From: DASVCN01 sp040905665
Lineage (GTDB): Bacteria > Deinococcota > Deinococci > Deinococcales > Trueperaceae
Assembly: GCA_040905665.1 (NCBI GenBank)
Contig: JBBDRD010000029.1
Coordinates: 1 to 64,000 of the forward strand
Direction: 5' to 3'
Length of the DNA stretch: 64,000 nt
Shown: positions 49,591-58,498 of the stretch, one piece after another
Position numbering within the stretch: position 1 is the first letter of the stretch
How the letters are laid out: each line of letters opens with the position of its first letter
Made by a program: the position numbers and the translations under genes
The notes under the pieces: model-generated
Seen by the model: only the letters and a program-made list of their open reading frames with translations
What the model was told of the DNA's origin: nothing
Database searches by the model: none

Positions 49591-50895
49591 ATGATCGAGC
49601 GCTACTCCACGCCTGAAATGACACGCCTGTGGAGCGAGGCCAATCGTTACCGGGTTTGGCTCGACGTCGAGCTGGCTGCCATGGAGGCGTGGGAGGAGCT
49701 TTCCGAGGTGCCACCGGGAACCGCGGCTCGCATTCGCGAGAAGCTCACCGACTCCCCACTCGACGAAGCCTTTGCTTTGCGCGTGGCCGAGATCGAGGCC
49801 GTCACCCGTCACGACATCGTCTCTTTCACCCGCGCGCTCACGGAGCGGGTGGGTGAGGACGCTCGTTTCATCCACCTCGGGCTCACTTCCACCGACGTGG
49901 TCGATACCTCCCAGAACTTGCTGCTTCGGGAGGCACTGTCACTGGTAATGGCCGACGTCGAGGAGTTGCGCCAAGTCGCGGGCGAGCGAGCGCTGGAGCA
50001 CAAGCACACCCCGGTAATAGGCCGAACTCACGGGATCCACGCCGAGCCGATGACCTTCGGGCTCAAGTTCCTGAACTTCCATGCAGCTCTGAGCCGCGAC
50101 CTCGAACGACTGCGGCGTGGCCGAGAGGCGATTTCGGTAGCGATGATGTCTGGCTCGGTAGGCACCTATGCCCATGTTCCGCCCACTATCGAGGCGCGCG
50201 CGGCGGAGCGCCTGGGACTAACTGCGGACCCGGTGACCAACCAGACGGTTGCTCGAGATCGTCACGCCGAGCTGATGTCGGCGATCGCCATCCTGGGCAC
50301 TACCTTGGAGCGTATTGCGTTGGAGATCCGGCACCTTCAACGCAGTGAAGTACGTGAGGCACAGGAGGGGTTCGCGAAGGGGCAGACCGGCTCGTCGAGC
50401 ATGCCGCACAAGAAGAACCCGATCGCGACCGAGAATGTGAGCGGTATCGCGCGGCTGTTGCGCTCTAATTTGCAGGCGGCCCTGGAGAACGTGGCGCTGT
50501 GGCACGAGCGCGACATTTCGCACTCCTCCGTTGAGCGAGTGATACTGCCCGACACCACTACACTGGCGAGTTACGCAACGCGCCGGCTTACTCGGGTGGT
50601 ACGGGAGCTCGTGATCTACCCTCAGGCGATGCGCCGCAATCTCGACGCCCTGAACGGGCTGGTTTACTCGCAGCGGGTCCTACACCTTCTCGTCGAGCGT
50701 GGCCTCATGCGAGAGCAGGCGTACGAGATCGTGCAGCGAAACAGCCTGCGGAGCTGGGAGGAAGGGGTCCACCTGCGCGAGCTGCTGGCGGCCGACCAAG
50801 ATAATCCGCTGACCAGTACCAAGCTCGATGAAGCGTTCGATCCGGCCTGGTATCTGCGGCACGTGGACGAGATCTACCAGCGGTTCGGCCTCTAG
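49591..50895 (+). CDS. purB: Adenylosuccinate lyase
   Basis: Acts twice in purine synthesis, releasing fumarate from SAICAR and adenylosuccinate. It starts MIERYSTPEMTRLWSEANRY; further motifs are EAVTRHDIVSFTRAL, LGLTSTDVVDTSQNLLLREA, GRTHGIHAEPMTFG and the signature GSSSMPHKKNPIATENVSG. The length of 434 residues is normal. It heads a run of purine genes (purB, purC, purS), each start fitting leaderless or overlapping layout. Confidence 0.97.
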   Translation: MIERYSTPEMTRLWSEANRYRVWLDVELAAMEAWEELSEVPPGTAARIREKLTDSPLDEAFALRVAEIEAVTRHDIVSFTRALTERVGEDARFIHLGLTSTDVVDTSQNLLLREALSLVMADVEELRQVAGERALEHKHTPVIGRTHGIHAEPMTFGLKFLNFHAALSRDLERLRRGREAISVAMMSGSVGTYAHVPPTIEARAAERLGLTADPVTNQTVARDRHAELMSAIAILGTTLERIALEIRHLQRSEVREAQEGFAKGQTGSSSMPHKKNPIATENVSGIARLLRSNLQAALENVALWHERDISHSSVERVILPDTTTLASYATRRLTRVVRELVIYPQAMRRNLDALNGLVYSQRVLHLLVERGLMREQAYEIVQRNSLRSWEEGVHLRELLAADQDNPLTSTKLDEAFDPAWYLRHVDEIYQRFGL

Positions 50896-50959
50896 CACCG
50901 CGATGGTCCTTGCCGGCAGTAGAAAAGCGGCCTCATCATCACCGGCGCCGATCCTGCGC

Positions 50960-50965
50960 TATAGT
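50960..50965 (+). promoter_or_regulatory. Leaderless -10 box of purC
   Basis: TATAGT, 6 nt (CCGCTC), GTG at 50972. It decides the purC start. Confidence 0.65.
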
Positions 50966-50971
50966 CCGCTC

Positions 50972-51703
50972 GTGGAGAAAGCACCCGACAAGCAGGAACT
51001 CAAGTACGAGGGCAAGGCCAAGAAGGTGTGGGAGACAGCCGACCCCGCTTTGTTGATCGTGGAGTACAAGGACGATGCAACCGCCTTCAACGCCCAAAAG
51101 CGCGGCACGATCCCCCAGAAGGGCGTAATCAACAACACCATTTCTACTCGGCTGTTCGAGCTGCTGGGAGAACAGGGAGTTCCCACCCACCTGGTTGCGA
51201 AGATCGGTGAGCGAGAGCAGCTGGTGCGCTCCGTTGAGATCGTCCCGGTCGAGGTGGTCGTGCGCAATCGTGCAGCCGGCTCGTTCGCGAAACGGTACGG
51301 GGTTAAGGAGGGGGTCGAGCTTGAGCCGATCGTTATCGAGTGGTGCTACAAGTCTGATGAGCTTGGCGATCCGCCGATGAACGACGCCACTGCGGTGGCG
51401 CTTGGCTTCGCCAGTGAGGAGGATCTTGCTCAGCTCTTCGAGGCGACCGTCGCCGTAAACCAGTACCTATACGACTTCTTCGATCAACGCCAGCTCGACC
51501 TGGTCGACTTCAAACTCGAATTCGGACGCACGCCCCAGGGCGAGTTGCTCCTGGCCGACGAAATTAGCCCCGATACCTGCCGACTCTGGGACACCGGCAG
51601 TGGGGAGCGGCTCGACAAGGACCGCTTTAGGCGCGACCTCGGCGGGGTGGAAGAGGCCTATCGGGAAGTGCTGCGCCGGGTGCAGGAGGACGGGCATGCC
51701 TGA
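50972..51703 (+). CDS. purC: SAICAR synthase
   Basis: Joins CAIR and aspartate with ATP in purine synthesis. Motifs: LKYEGKAKKVWET at the start, YKDDATAFNAQKRGTI, NNTISTRLFELLGEQGVPTH, EVVVRNRAAGSFAKRYGV, and LVDFKLEFGR...LLADEISPDTCRLWD. The 243-residue length is normal. The open frame extends 48 codons upstream, but the GTG at 50972 sits 6 nt after a TATAGT box and gives the usual N-terminus. It overlaps purS by 8 nt. Confidence 0.96.
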   Translation: MEKAPDKQELKYEGKAKKVWETADPALLIVEYKDDATAFNAQKRGTIPQKGVINNTISTRLFELLGEQGVPTHLVAKIGEREQLVRSVEIVPVEVVVRNRAAGSFAKRYGVKEGVELEPIVIEWCYKSDELGDPPMNDATAVALGFASEEDLAQLFEATVAVNQYLYDFFDQRQLDLVDFKLEFGRTPQGELLLADEISPDTCRLWDTGSGERLDKDRFRRDLGGVEEAYREVLRRVQEDGHA

Positions 51704-51953
51704 GTTTCGGGCCGTGGTCGATGTGATGCTCAAACGCTCCATCCTCGATCCGCAAGGAAGAACGGTCGAGACGACTCTCAAGCGGTTGGGCCACGAGAAC
51801 ATAAGCGACCTGCGGGTGGGCAAACGAATCGAGATGCGCTTGAGTGGTGAGCGCGAGGCGCTCGAGCGCCAGCTCGACGAGGTGGCGCACAAGACGCTCG
51901 CCAATCCGGTACTGGAGGACGTCACCTTCGAGCTCATCGAGTTGGAAGGCTAG
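51696..51953 (+). CDS. purS: FGAM synthase subunit PurS
   Basis: An 85-residue PurS: FRAVVDVMLKRSILDPQGRTVETTLKRLG, ISDLRVGKRIEMRLSG and LANPVLEDVTFELIEL. It forms a complex with PurQ and PurL that makes formylglycinamidine ribonucleotide. purQ and purL usually follow directly; here a lipase gene does, so they are elsewhere. The ATG overlaps the purC end (8 nt). Confidence 0.93.
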   Translation: MPEFRAVVDVMLKRSILDPQGRTVETTLKRLGHENISDLRVGKRIEMRLSGEREALERQLDEVAHKTLANPVLEDVTFELIELEG

Positions 51954-51958
51954 AGACG

Positions 51959-52798
51959 ATGCCTCGCCGGAGCGGCTCTTTCAAGGGCGGGGCTGGACTT
52001 ACCCTCCACACGCTCGCCTGGCGGCCCGCTGCGAATGCGCGAGGCGTGGTCGTGCTGGCGCACGGCTACGGCGAGCATGCCGGCCGCTACGACGACCTCG
52101 CTGGGGAGCTGACGGGGCGCGGCTTCGAGGTACACGCCCTCGACTTCGCGGGCCACGGCAAGAGCGCCGGCCGCAGGGGAGAGGTCGCCGACTTCTATAA
52201 CCTCGTGCGGGATCTGGGCGCGTTCGTCGATGAAGTGCGGAGCCAGACGCCGGGCTTGCGCTGTGGGCTGATGGGCCACAGCGTGGGAGGCGCCGTTTCA
52301 GCGATTTTATGCAGCCGTAGCCCGTCGCCTGTCGACGCGCTGGTGCTGAGCGCCCCCTACCTTCGTCACGGCGAGCCGGTGCCCCAGAGGCGCCTGAGGT
52401 TGCTGCAGCTGTTGGCTCGATTCCTACCACGCCTGGGCGTGAACCGAGTCGACCCCGACTACCTCTCGCGTCTTCCCGCCGAGGTCGAGGCCTACCGTAA
52501 CGATCCGCTGGTGTTCCACGGTAAGGCCTCTGCGCAAACGGCGCTCGAGCTGCTAAAAGGGGTTCAGGCTCTGGAGTTGGCACCTCACCTCACGGTCCCC
52601 CTGCTGCTGATCCACGGGAACCAGGACCGCATCGCCGACCCCGTCGCAAGCGGCGAGCTCTCAAGGCGGGTCGGTGTTAGCGACATGACCTTCGAGCTAG
52701 TGGCCGGGGGCTATCACGAGTTGCTCAACGATCTAGAGCAGGAGCGCATTCGTGAGCGCATCGGTGACTGGCTGGAGGCTCGGGTGACGCATAAGTGA
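51959..52798 (+). CDS. Alpha/beta hydrolase, monoglyceride-lipase-like
   Basis: A 279-residue Hydrolase_4-type enzyme: VVVLAHGYGEHAGRYDDLA (oxyanion region), LDFAGHGKSAGRRG, nucleophile Ser in LMGHSVGGAVS, acid Asp in LLLIHGNQDRIADP, and His in VAGGYHELLNDLE. Relatives cut monoacylglycerols or lysophospholipids. It starts 5 nt after the purS stop. Its stop is embedded in a GTGAG-rich degenerate repeat shared with the end of the convergent rlmI-like gene. Confidence 0.85.
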   Translation: MPRRSGSFKGGAGLTLHTLAWRPAANARGVVVLAHGYGEHAGRYDDLAGELTGRGFEVHALDFAGHGKSAGRRGEVADFYNLVRDLGAFVDEVRSQTPGLRCGLMGHSVGGAVSAILCSRSPSPVDALVLSAPYLRHGEPVPQRRLRLLQLLARFLPRLGVNRVDPDYLSRLPAEVEAYRNDPLVFHGKASAQTALELLKGVQALELAPHLTVPLLLIHGNQDRIADPVASGELSRRVGVSDMTFELVAGGYHELLNDLEQERIRERIGDWLEARVTHK

Positions 52799-52860
52799 GC
52801 GGCGCCAAGGTGAGTGTCGCCTAAACGAGTGAGTGTCCTAGGCGAATAGCGCCAAAGTGA
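52795..52860. repeat. Degenerate GTGAG repeat between two convergent genes
   Basis: GTGAG occurs at 52795, 52810, 52829 and as GTGAG at 52857, each near a GGCGCC/GTCGCC-like block. The first contains the lipase stop. The units are diverged, so age or origin cannot be fixed. Stops occur in all three plus-strand frames within 36 nt. Confidence 0.55.
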
Positions 52861-52871
52861 GCGGGCTCGCC

Positions 52872-54017
52872 TCAGGCCGGCCCCAATACCCGCAGCACCA
52901 TGAACTTGAGGTAGCGTCCCTCGGGAAAGTTCGCAGGCACGGGATGATCTATCGGCTGACCCGCTTCGTGGATTATCTGCGCCCGCACCCCGGCTTCCGC
53001 TACCGCCTCGGCCACTACCTGGCGGAACGCTTCGGGGGAGACCTGGGCCGTGCAGGATGAAGTTGCCAAAAGGCCCCCCTCCTCGACCCGTTCCAACGCC
53101 GACCGATTGAGGCGCCGGTAGGCACGCAGCGCTGCGTGCCGGCTTCGCTTCGCCTGCGCCAGCGAGGGAGGATCGCACACCACCAGGCCGTAACGCTCCG
53201 ATGGGGCGCTCGAGAGATACTCGAAGACGTCGGCCGTGACGGTGGCGTGGCGCTCCGAATCGAATCCGTTGAGCTCAACTGTCCTCACCGCGTCACGAAG
53301 GGCAGGTTCCGCCATATCGACCGACACGACCGCCTGAGCCCCGCCGGCGAGCGCCGCCACGCTGAACCCTCCGTTGTAGGAGAAGAGGTTTAGCACCTTG
53401 CGGCCGCTTGACATGGTCCGAACGGTGGCGCGGTTATCGCGCTGGTCGAGGAACAATCCAGTCTTTTGGCCCTCGTGGAGATTGGCCAGCAGCTTGAGGC
53501 CGTTCTCACTCACCGTCACCTCGGGCGGAGGAAGCTGCCCATAGTGGCTTTCCAAACCAACCTCGATCCGCTCGCTCACGCTACTGAGATCGAGCGCCGA
53601 GGTCAGCGCCTTGAGTACGTACGGGACCGCCTCCCTCACGCCTTGCGAGTAGATCTTGAGCACTGCGAAGCGGCCGTAGCGATCGACGACGATGCCGGGG
53701 AGACCGTCGCCTTCGCCGTAAAGGAGCCGGTAGGCGTCGGTCCCTCTTTCTTCCAACCCGGAGCGCAGTTGCAGCGCTTCCAGAACGCGGTCGTTGAACC
53801 AGGGTCGTTCGGGAACCGCCTCGCGGCTAAAGACACGCACCGCGATCGCTCCCTCCTCGTCATAAATGCCAAAGGCGACCCCCCGGCCGGCCTCCAGCCG
53901 CACCCACTCCCCGGTGCGCAGAGAGTGGCGTGGCAACGCGTCCCGATAGATCCAGGGGTGCCCCGAAGCAACGGCCTTTTCCAGTTCCCGGCCCAGGTTC
54001 AGGGTCTTTAGCGCCAT
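52872..54017 (-). CDS. 23S rRNA cytosine methyltransferase, RlmI-like
   Basis: A 381-residue class I SAM enzyme with an N-terminal PUA domain (LNLGRELEKAVASGHPWIYRDAL...GEWVRLEAGRGVAFGIYDEEG) and a C-terminal methyltransferase: GQKTGLFLDQRDNR, VLNLFSYNGGFSVAALAGGA, VVCDPPSLAQAKRS and SSCTAQVSPEAFRQVV. E. coli RlmI makes m5C1962 in 23S rRNA; the same target is assumed. Its start overlaps the UDG end by 10 nt. Confidence 0.9.
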   Translation of the reverse strand: MALKTLNLGRELEKAVASGHPWIYRDALPRHSLRTGEWVRLEAGRGVAFGIYDEEGAIAVRVFSREAVPERPWFNDRVLEALQLRSGLEERGTDAYRLLYGEGDGLPGIVVDRYGRFAVLKIYSQGVREAVPYVLKALTSALDLSSVSERIEVGLESHYGQLPPPEVTVSENGLKLLANLHEGQKTGLFLDQRDNRATVRTMSSGRKVLNLFSYNGGFSVAALAGGAQAVVSVDMAEPALRDAVRTVELNGFDSERHATVTADVFEYLSSAPSERYGLVVCDPPSLAQAKRSRHAALRAYRRLNRSALERVEEGGLLATSSCTAQVSPEAFRQVVAEAVAEAGVRAQIIHEAGQPIDHPVPANFPEGRYLKFMVLRVLGPA

Positions 54018-54706
54018 GGGCCAACCAAGCCGATCGCCCGGCTCAACAGCTCGTCGAGCATCTGTGCGGTGAGCCGGCCGGTATTGGTGTTCTGAAAGCT
54101 CGGGTGATAACAGTCGAGCAGAGGAACGGCGCCGCTGAACGACTCCAACTGGTGCAATGCGCCATGACTGAACGTGTAATCGCGCTTGACCAGACTGGCG
54201 CCGCGGGAGCGGAGGAGATCCAGGTAGCTGTTATGAGCGATGCCGCCCAGCGCCACTACCAGCCGTACTCGGGGGAGTCCGTCGAAGTCGTGCTCGAGCC
54301 ACTTCCGGCAGTTGATCAGCTCGTCGCGATTAGGGCGATTGCCCGGTGGCACGCATCTCGCCGAGGAGGTGATCCACACGTCGCGCAAAGTCAGGCCGTC
54401 ATCGACCGCTTGGGCCGTGGGGCGGCTCGCCAAGCCCGCTCGGTAGAGTGCGGGGTAGAGAAAGTCCCCGGAGGCGTCGCCCGTGAACATCCGGCCGGTA
54501 CGGTTCGAGCCGTGTGCGCCAGGAGCGAGCCCCAGCAGCGCGATGCGGGCCGCCGGGTCACCGAAACCGGGTACCGGGCGGCCCCAGTAGGATTCGTTTC
54601 GATATGTGCGCCGCTTCTCTCGTGCGATCGTTTCGCGGTGTTCCACCAAGCGCGGGCAGGCACGGCAGTTAGCGAGTTCGGGCGGCAGGGCCTCCATCAC
54701 CGTCAC
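54008..54706 (-). CDS. Uracil-DNA glycosylase, family 5 (UDGb)
   Basis: A 232-residue iron-sulfur glycosylase. The catalytic-pocket motif reads GLAPGAHGSNRTGRMFTGDASG, lacking the Asp/Asn seen in other families, which marks family 5. Cysteines for the 4Fe-4S cluster are visible in CRACPRL, ARCVPP and INCRKW. The motif 2 region is DCYHPSFQNT. Such enzymes remove uracil and other deaminated bases and are typical of thermophiles and Deinococcota. The GTG overlaps the patB stop as GTGA. Confidence 0.92.
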   Translation of the reverse strand: MTVMEALPPELANCRACPRLVEHRETIAREKRRTYRNESYWGRPVPGFGDPAARIALLGLAPGAHGSNRTGRMFTGDASGDFLYPALYRAGLASRPTAQAVDDGLTLRDVWITSSARCVPPGNRPNRDELINCRKWLEHDFDGLPRVRLVVALGGIAHNSYLDLLRSRGASLVKRDYTFSHGALHQLESFSGAVPLLDCYHPSFQNTNTGRLTAQMLDELLSRAIGLVGPWR

Positions 54707-55902
54707 CGGCGCACCGCGAGCGCGTCCCGAATCTGTTCCAGCGCCTGGTTGAGAATCGTCTTCGAAGTAGCGAAGTTCAATCTGGCATAACTCTCAAGGC
54801 CAGGTTCCGCACGCTGCTCGGCTGCGTAGTGAACGGGCGGTCCGAAGTCGGGTCCGCCATTTAGTCCCACCTTGGCGTTGGCCAGAAGGAAGGGCGCTGC
54901 CGCTTCTTGGAGCCCGGCCTTCCTGAAGTCGAGCCACGCCAGGTAGGTTCCCTCGGGGGCGTGCAGCGCCACCTCGGGCAGTTCGCGTTCGACGAAATCG
55001 ATCAGGAGCCGGCGGTTGCCTCGCAGATAGGAGAGCGTGTTCTCGAGCCACTTATCGCCCTGGCGGTAAGCAGCAATTGTGGCGGCCTGGGCCAGGACAT
55101 TGCCCGACACGACCAGCCCCTTTGCGGCCTCTCGAACCATATCCATTAGCTGCTGGTTGTGGCTAAAGGCGAAGCCGATCTTGAGGCCGGCGATGTTGAA
55201 CGTCTTGGTGGGACCGTAGAGGGTAAGCGTGCGCTGCGCGATCTCGTCGCCCAGAGAAGCGAGGGGGATGAATTCGCCGGCGAGCGTCAGGTCGGCATGC
55301 AGCTCATCGGATACCACCCATAGGCGGTGGCGCAGGACTATCTGGGCAAGGCGCTCGAGTTCATCGCGGCGGAACACCCGGCCGGTGGGATTTTGCGGGT
55401 TGCAGAGCATCAACAGCCGGGTAGACGGAGTGATCGCCTGCTCCAGTCCCTCGAAATCGAACTCCCAGCCCGCGTCGGTCAGGACCATTGGGTTGTAGAC
55501 CGCTTCGCGCCCGCTTTCACGTACCGCCGCCATGAAAGGTGGATAAATGGGCGGCTGCACCACGACCCCCTCACCGGGTCCGGCAAGCGTCTGGGTGGCG
55601 AGGTAGAGCCCGGGGATGATCCCGGGCATCATCATCAGATCGTCGGGCTGAATAGTGAGGCGGTAACGACCGGCCAGTCGCCCGCATACCGCTTCGAACA
55701 ACCCCTCCAATCCCGTTCGTGGTGGATAGCCCAGGTCGCCGGCCTGGGCGAAATCTGCAACTGCACGGCGTATTTCCTGGGCGGGTGGGAAATCCATATC
55801 GGCGACCCAGCAGGCCAGCACGTCCTCGGGAAAGTGACGCCATTTGACGGAAGGTCGAGTGCGAAGCGTGTCCTGGGAGAGGGCGTCGAATGGGTGAATC
55901 AT
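54703..55902 (-). CDS. patB: PatB/MalY-type C-S lyase (PLP aminotransferase fold)
   Basis: A 399-residue fold-type I PLP enzyme: VKWRHFPEDVLACWVADMDFPP, the YPPRTG segment, VVQPPIYPPFMAAV, CNPQNPTGRVF, VVSDELHADL, and the PLP lysine in YGPTKTFNIAGL. Proteins of this group cleave cystathionine or cysteine to pyruvate, ammonia and a thiol. TAGACT (55913-55908) ends 5 nt before the ATG at 55902, which gives the start IHPFDAL; an upstream codon at 55917 overlaps the box. Confidence 0.88.
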   Translation of the reverse strand: MIHPFDALSQDTLRTRPSVKWRHFPEDVLACWVADMDFPPAQEIRRAVADFAQAGDLGYPPRTGLEGLFEAVCGRLAGRYRLTIQPDDLMMMPGIIPGLYLATQTLAGPGEGVVVQPPIYPPFMAAVRESGREAVYNPMVLTDAGWEFDFEGLEQAITPSTRLLMLCNPQNPTGRVFRRDELERLAQIVLRHRLWVVSDELHADLTLAGEFIPLASLGDEIAQRTLTLYGPTKTFNIAGLKIGFAFSHNQQLMDMVREAAKGLVVSGNVLAQAATIAAYRQGDKWLENTLSYLRGNRRLLIDFVERELPEVALHAPEGTYLAWLDFRKAGLQEAAAPFLLANAKVGLNGGPDFGPPVHYAAEQRAEPGLESYARLNFATSKTILNQALEQIRDALAVRR

Positions 55903-55907
55903 GCCGG

Positions 55908-55953
55908 AGTCTACCAAGGGGCATTATCGAGTCCCGAGGCGCAGCGGTACACT
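55908..55953. promoter_or_regulatory. Back-to-back leaderless promoters of patB and the esterase gene
   Basis: TAGACT on the minus strand (55913-55908) lies 5 nt before the patB ATG, and TACACT on the plus strand (55948-55953) lies 6 nt before the esterase ATG. The two genes are divided by only 57 bp, with 34 bp between the two -10 boxes. Confidence 0.6.
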
Positions 55954-55959
55954 CGGCCC

Positions 55960-56934
55960 ATGCAGCCCGAGATCGTCATACCCGATTGGGCAACTCACAC
56001 CCTTTCGGATCACACCGACATGGACCGGTCGCCTCACCCGGTCGACGCGAGCCGGGTCAGCAGTTTCCGGCTCGAGCTGCCCGATGACGTCTATTTCGAG
56101 TACGCCTTCATCGACGAGGAGGGCAAGGTACGGGCCGATCCCGAAAACGACCTGCGAGGAGAGAACCCCTGGTTCGCCGATGTGAGCGCAATCAAAGGTC
56201 CGGCCTATGAGCCGAACCGCTACGCATCATTGCCCGAAGAATCAGCCGGAGGAGCGCTCGATCGCCACAGAATCGAGAGCAGCCACCTGGAGGGGGTGCG
56301 CCGAGTCAACGTATACACGCCCAAAGGTCGGGCCAAAGAGACGCTTCCGCTGGTGCTCGTTCAAGATGGAACGGCCTTCTTGCGCCTGGCGGGGCTTCAC
56401 CGGATACTGGAGGCGCTGCTCGACGAGGGGTGGGTGCGGCCCGCGCGTCTGGCGTTCATCGAGCCTGCCGACCGCACCAAGGAGTACGGCTTCGACGAGA
56501 GCTACCGCGAGTTCACCCTGGGCGAATTGCTTCCCTTCCTCGAGGCGAACTACCCGATGAGCCAGGAGCGAATTCTTCTGGGCGCCTCCCTTGGCGGCCT
56601 GGTTAGCGCCACACTGGCGCTCCTCTGCCCGAATGAGTTCTCCGCTCTGGCAACCTTCTCCGGCGCCTTTCTGGGAACGCCGGACGAGCGGGAGTTCTAC
56701 CGTTCGGAACGGTCGTGGGTGCTGGATAGGGTACGCGAGCGCCCGAAATTGCCGCTCCGCTGGTACGCAGAGGTAGGCACGATCGAGTGGCTCACCAGCG
56801 TGAACCGCGAGCTGCACGAGGCGCTAGTCGAGAAGGGCTACGCCCACGACTACCGAGAACGCAACGCCGGGCACAACTGGACCAACTGGCGCAACGGCTT
56901 GGCCAGCGCGCTGGAGTTCGTCCTGGAGCCTTAG
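55960..56934 (+). CDS. Esterase of the enterochelin-esterase / EsteraseD family
   Basis: A 324-residue serine hydrolase. An N-terminal immunoglobulin-like part (about 1-110, FRLELPDDVYFEYAFIDEEGKV) is followed by the hydrolase: VNVYTPKGRAKETLPLVLVQDGTAF, nucleophile Ser in ILLGASLGGLVSATLAL, and the His in NAGHNWTNWRNGL. Relatives open siderophore esters or act on S-formylglutathione-like compounds; the substrate is unknown. The open frame extends 211 codons upstream as an artefact; ATG 55960 follows TACACT by 6 nt. Confidence 0.87.
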   Translation: MQPEIVIPDWATHTLSDHTDMDRSPHPVDASRVSSFRLELPDDVYFEYAFIDEEGKVRADPENDLRGENPWFADVSAIKGPAYEPNRYASLPEESAGGALDRHRIESSHLEGVRRVNVYTPKGRAKETLPLVLVQDGTAFLRLAGLHRILEALLDEGWVRPARLAFIEPADRTKEYGFDESYREFTLGELLPFLEANYPMSQERILLGASLGGLVSATLALLCPNEFSALATFSGAFLGTPDEREFYRSERSWVLDRVRERPKLPLRWYAEVGTIEWLTSVNRELHEALVEKGYAHDYRERNAGHNWTNWRNGLASALEFVLEP

Positions 56935-56983
56935 CTGCCCAACCGCGTTTCCCGCTGCACAAAAGCCGCGCTAGACTGGGCAC

Positions 56984-58408
56984 ATGGTGAAGCAAGGTTC
57001 TAGTTCGTCAAGTGAAGAATCGGGGCAGAGATACCGGGTCGAGAAGGACACGCTTGGGGAGGTCCTGGTGGCCGCCGACCGCTACTGGGGCGCTCAGACG
57101 CAACGCTCGCTCGAGAACTTCCGGATTGGCGAGCAACGGATGCCGATCGAAATCATTCGGGCATTCGCGGTTCTCAAGAAGGCCGCCGCGCTGGTCAACG
57201 CTCAGCTCACCGACTTCCCGCAGGAGAAGGCACAACTGATCGCTACCGTTTGCGGCGAGATATTGGCGGGGAAGCTCGACGATCACTTCCCGTTGGTGGT
57301 TTGGCAGACCGGTTCCGGCACACAAAGCAACATGAACGTCAACGAGGTGATCGCCAACCGAGCGATCGAGATCAGCGGCGGCGAGCTCGGCTCCAAGGCG
57401 CCGATACACCCCAACGACGACGTCAATCGCTCCCAATCCTCCAACGATACGTTCCCAACGGCGATGCACATCGCCGGTTACACCGCTCTGGTGGAGCAGC
57501 TGCTGCCAAGGGCGCGGGATCTGCAGGAGGAGCTCGAACGTAAGTCCGAGGAGTTCGGCTCGGTTGTCAAAATCGGCCGCACTCACCTGATGGACGCCAC
57601 CCCCCTTACTCTTGGCCAGGAGTTTTCGGGCTACGCCGCCCAGCTGCGCAAGAGCATCGAGGCGATCGAGAATACTCTCCCGCACCTCGCCGAGCTGGCC
57701 TTGGGCGGCACCGCGGTAGGAACAGGCCTCAACTCGCCGGCAGGCTTCGCCGATCGCGTCGCGGAACAGATCGCCGGACTGACCAACCACCCCTTCGTGA
57801 CCGCCGAGAACAAGTTCGAGGCGCTCTCGGCGCACGACGCGGTGGTCGAGGCTTCGGGCGCGCTCAAGCGGCTGGCGGTGGCGCTCTTCTCGGTGGCGAA
57901 CAACATTCGCCTGCTCGGCTCCGGTCCGCGTTGCGGCATCGGCGAGGTCCGCCTACCCGAAAACGAACCGGGCTCCTCGATCATGCCGGGCAAAGTCAAC
58001 CCTACTCAGGCCGAAGCGCTGACCATGGTCTGCGCTCAGGTGATGGGCAACGACTCGGCCGTCTCGGTCGCCGGCTCTCACGGTCATCTCCAGCTAAACG
58101 TGTTCAAGCCGGTGATGATCTACAACCTGCTGCTTTCGGCCCGCCTGCTGGGCGATGCGATGGCGTCGTTTCGCGAGAGGTGCGTGGTGGGAATCGAGCC
58201 CGACCACTCGCGCATCAAGGCTCATCTGGACAACTCGCTCATGCTCGTCACCGCGCTCAATAGCCATATCGGCTACTACAAGGCGGCCGAGATAGCCCAG
58301 AGCGCCCACCGGGAGGGCACGACCCTGCGGCAGGCGGGTATCGCACTCGGTCACATTAGCGGTGAAGAGTTCGACCGGCTGGTGGTGCCCGAGAAAATGG
58401 TGGGCTGA
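56984..58408 (+). CDS. fumC: Fumarate hydratase, class II
   Basis: Hydrates fumarate to malate in the citric acid cycle. Motifs: GEVLVAADRYWGAQTQRSLENF, WQTGSGTQSNMNVNEVIANRA, HPNDDVNRSQSSNDTFPTAMH, GRTHLMDATPLTLGQEF and the signature GSSIMPGKVNPTQAEAL. At 474 residues it has normal length. It would also consume fumarate from argH and purB. TAGACT (56972-56977) ends 6 nt before the ATG. Its TGA stop lies in a 14-nt repeat. Confidence 0.96.
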   Translation: MVKQGSSSSSEESGQRYRVEKDTLGEVLVAADRYWGAQTQRSLENFRIGEQRMPIEIIRAFAVLKKAAALVNAQLTDFPQEKAQLIATVCGEILAGKLDDHFPLVVWQTGSGTQSNMNVNEVIANRAIEISGGELGSKAPIHPNDDVNRSQSSNDTFPTAMHIAGYTALVEQLLPRARDLQEELERKSEEFGSVVKIGRTHLMDATPLTLGQEFSGYAAQLRKSIEAIENTLPHLAELALGGTAVGTGLNSPAGFADRVAEQIAGLTNHPFVTAENKFEALSAHDAVVEASGALKRLAVALFSVANNIRLLGSGPRCGIGEVRLPENEPGSSIMPGKVNPTQAEALTMVCAQVMGNDSAVSVAGSHGHLQLNVFKPVMIYNLLLSARLLGDAMASFRERCVVGIEPDHSRIKAHLDNSLMLVTALNSHIGYYKAAEIAQSAHREGTTLRQAGIALGHISGEEFDRLVVPEKMVG

Positions 58409-58447
58409 GGGCGGTGGTTTGAGGGCGGTGGTTTGAGGGCGGTGGTC
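58406..58447 (+). repeat. 14-nt repeat carrying the fumC stop codon
   Basis: Three units of TGAGGGCGGTGGTT at 58406-58419, 58420-58433 and 58434-58447 (last two bases differ). The first TGA is the fumC stop. Since the period is 14, the three TGAs fall in three different frames. Confidence 0.9.
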
Positions 58448-58498
58448 GCCTATATGCGCAGCTAGATGGACAGACAGGCGACCCTGCACGCGGTTGCC

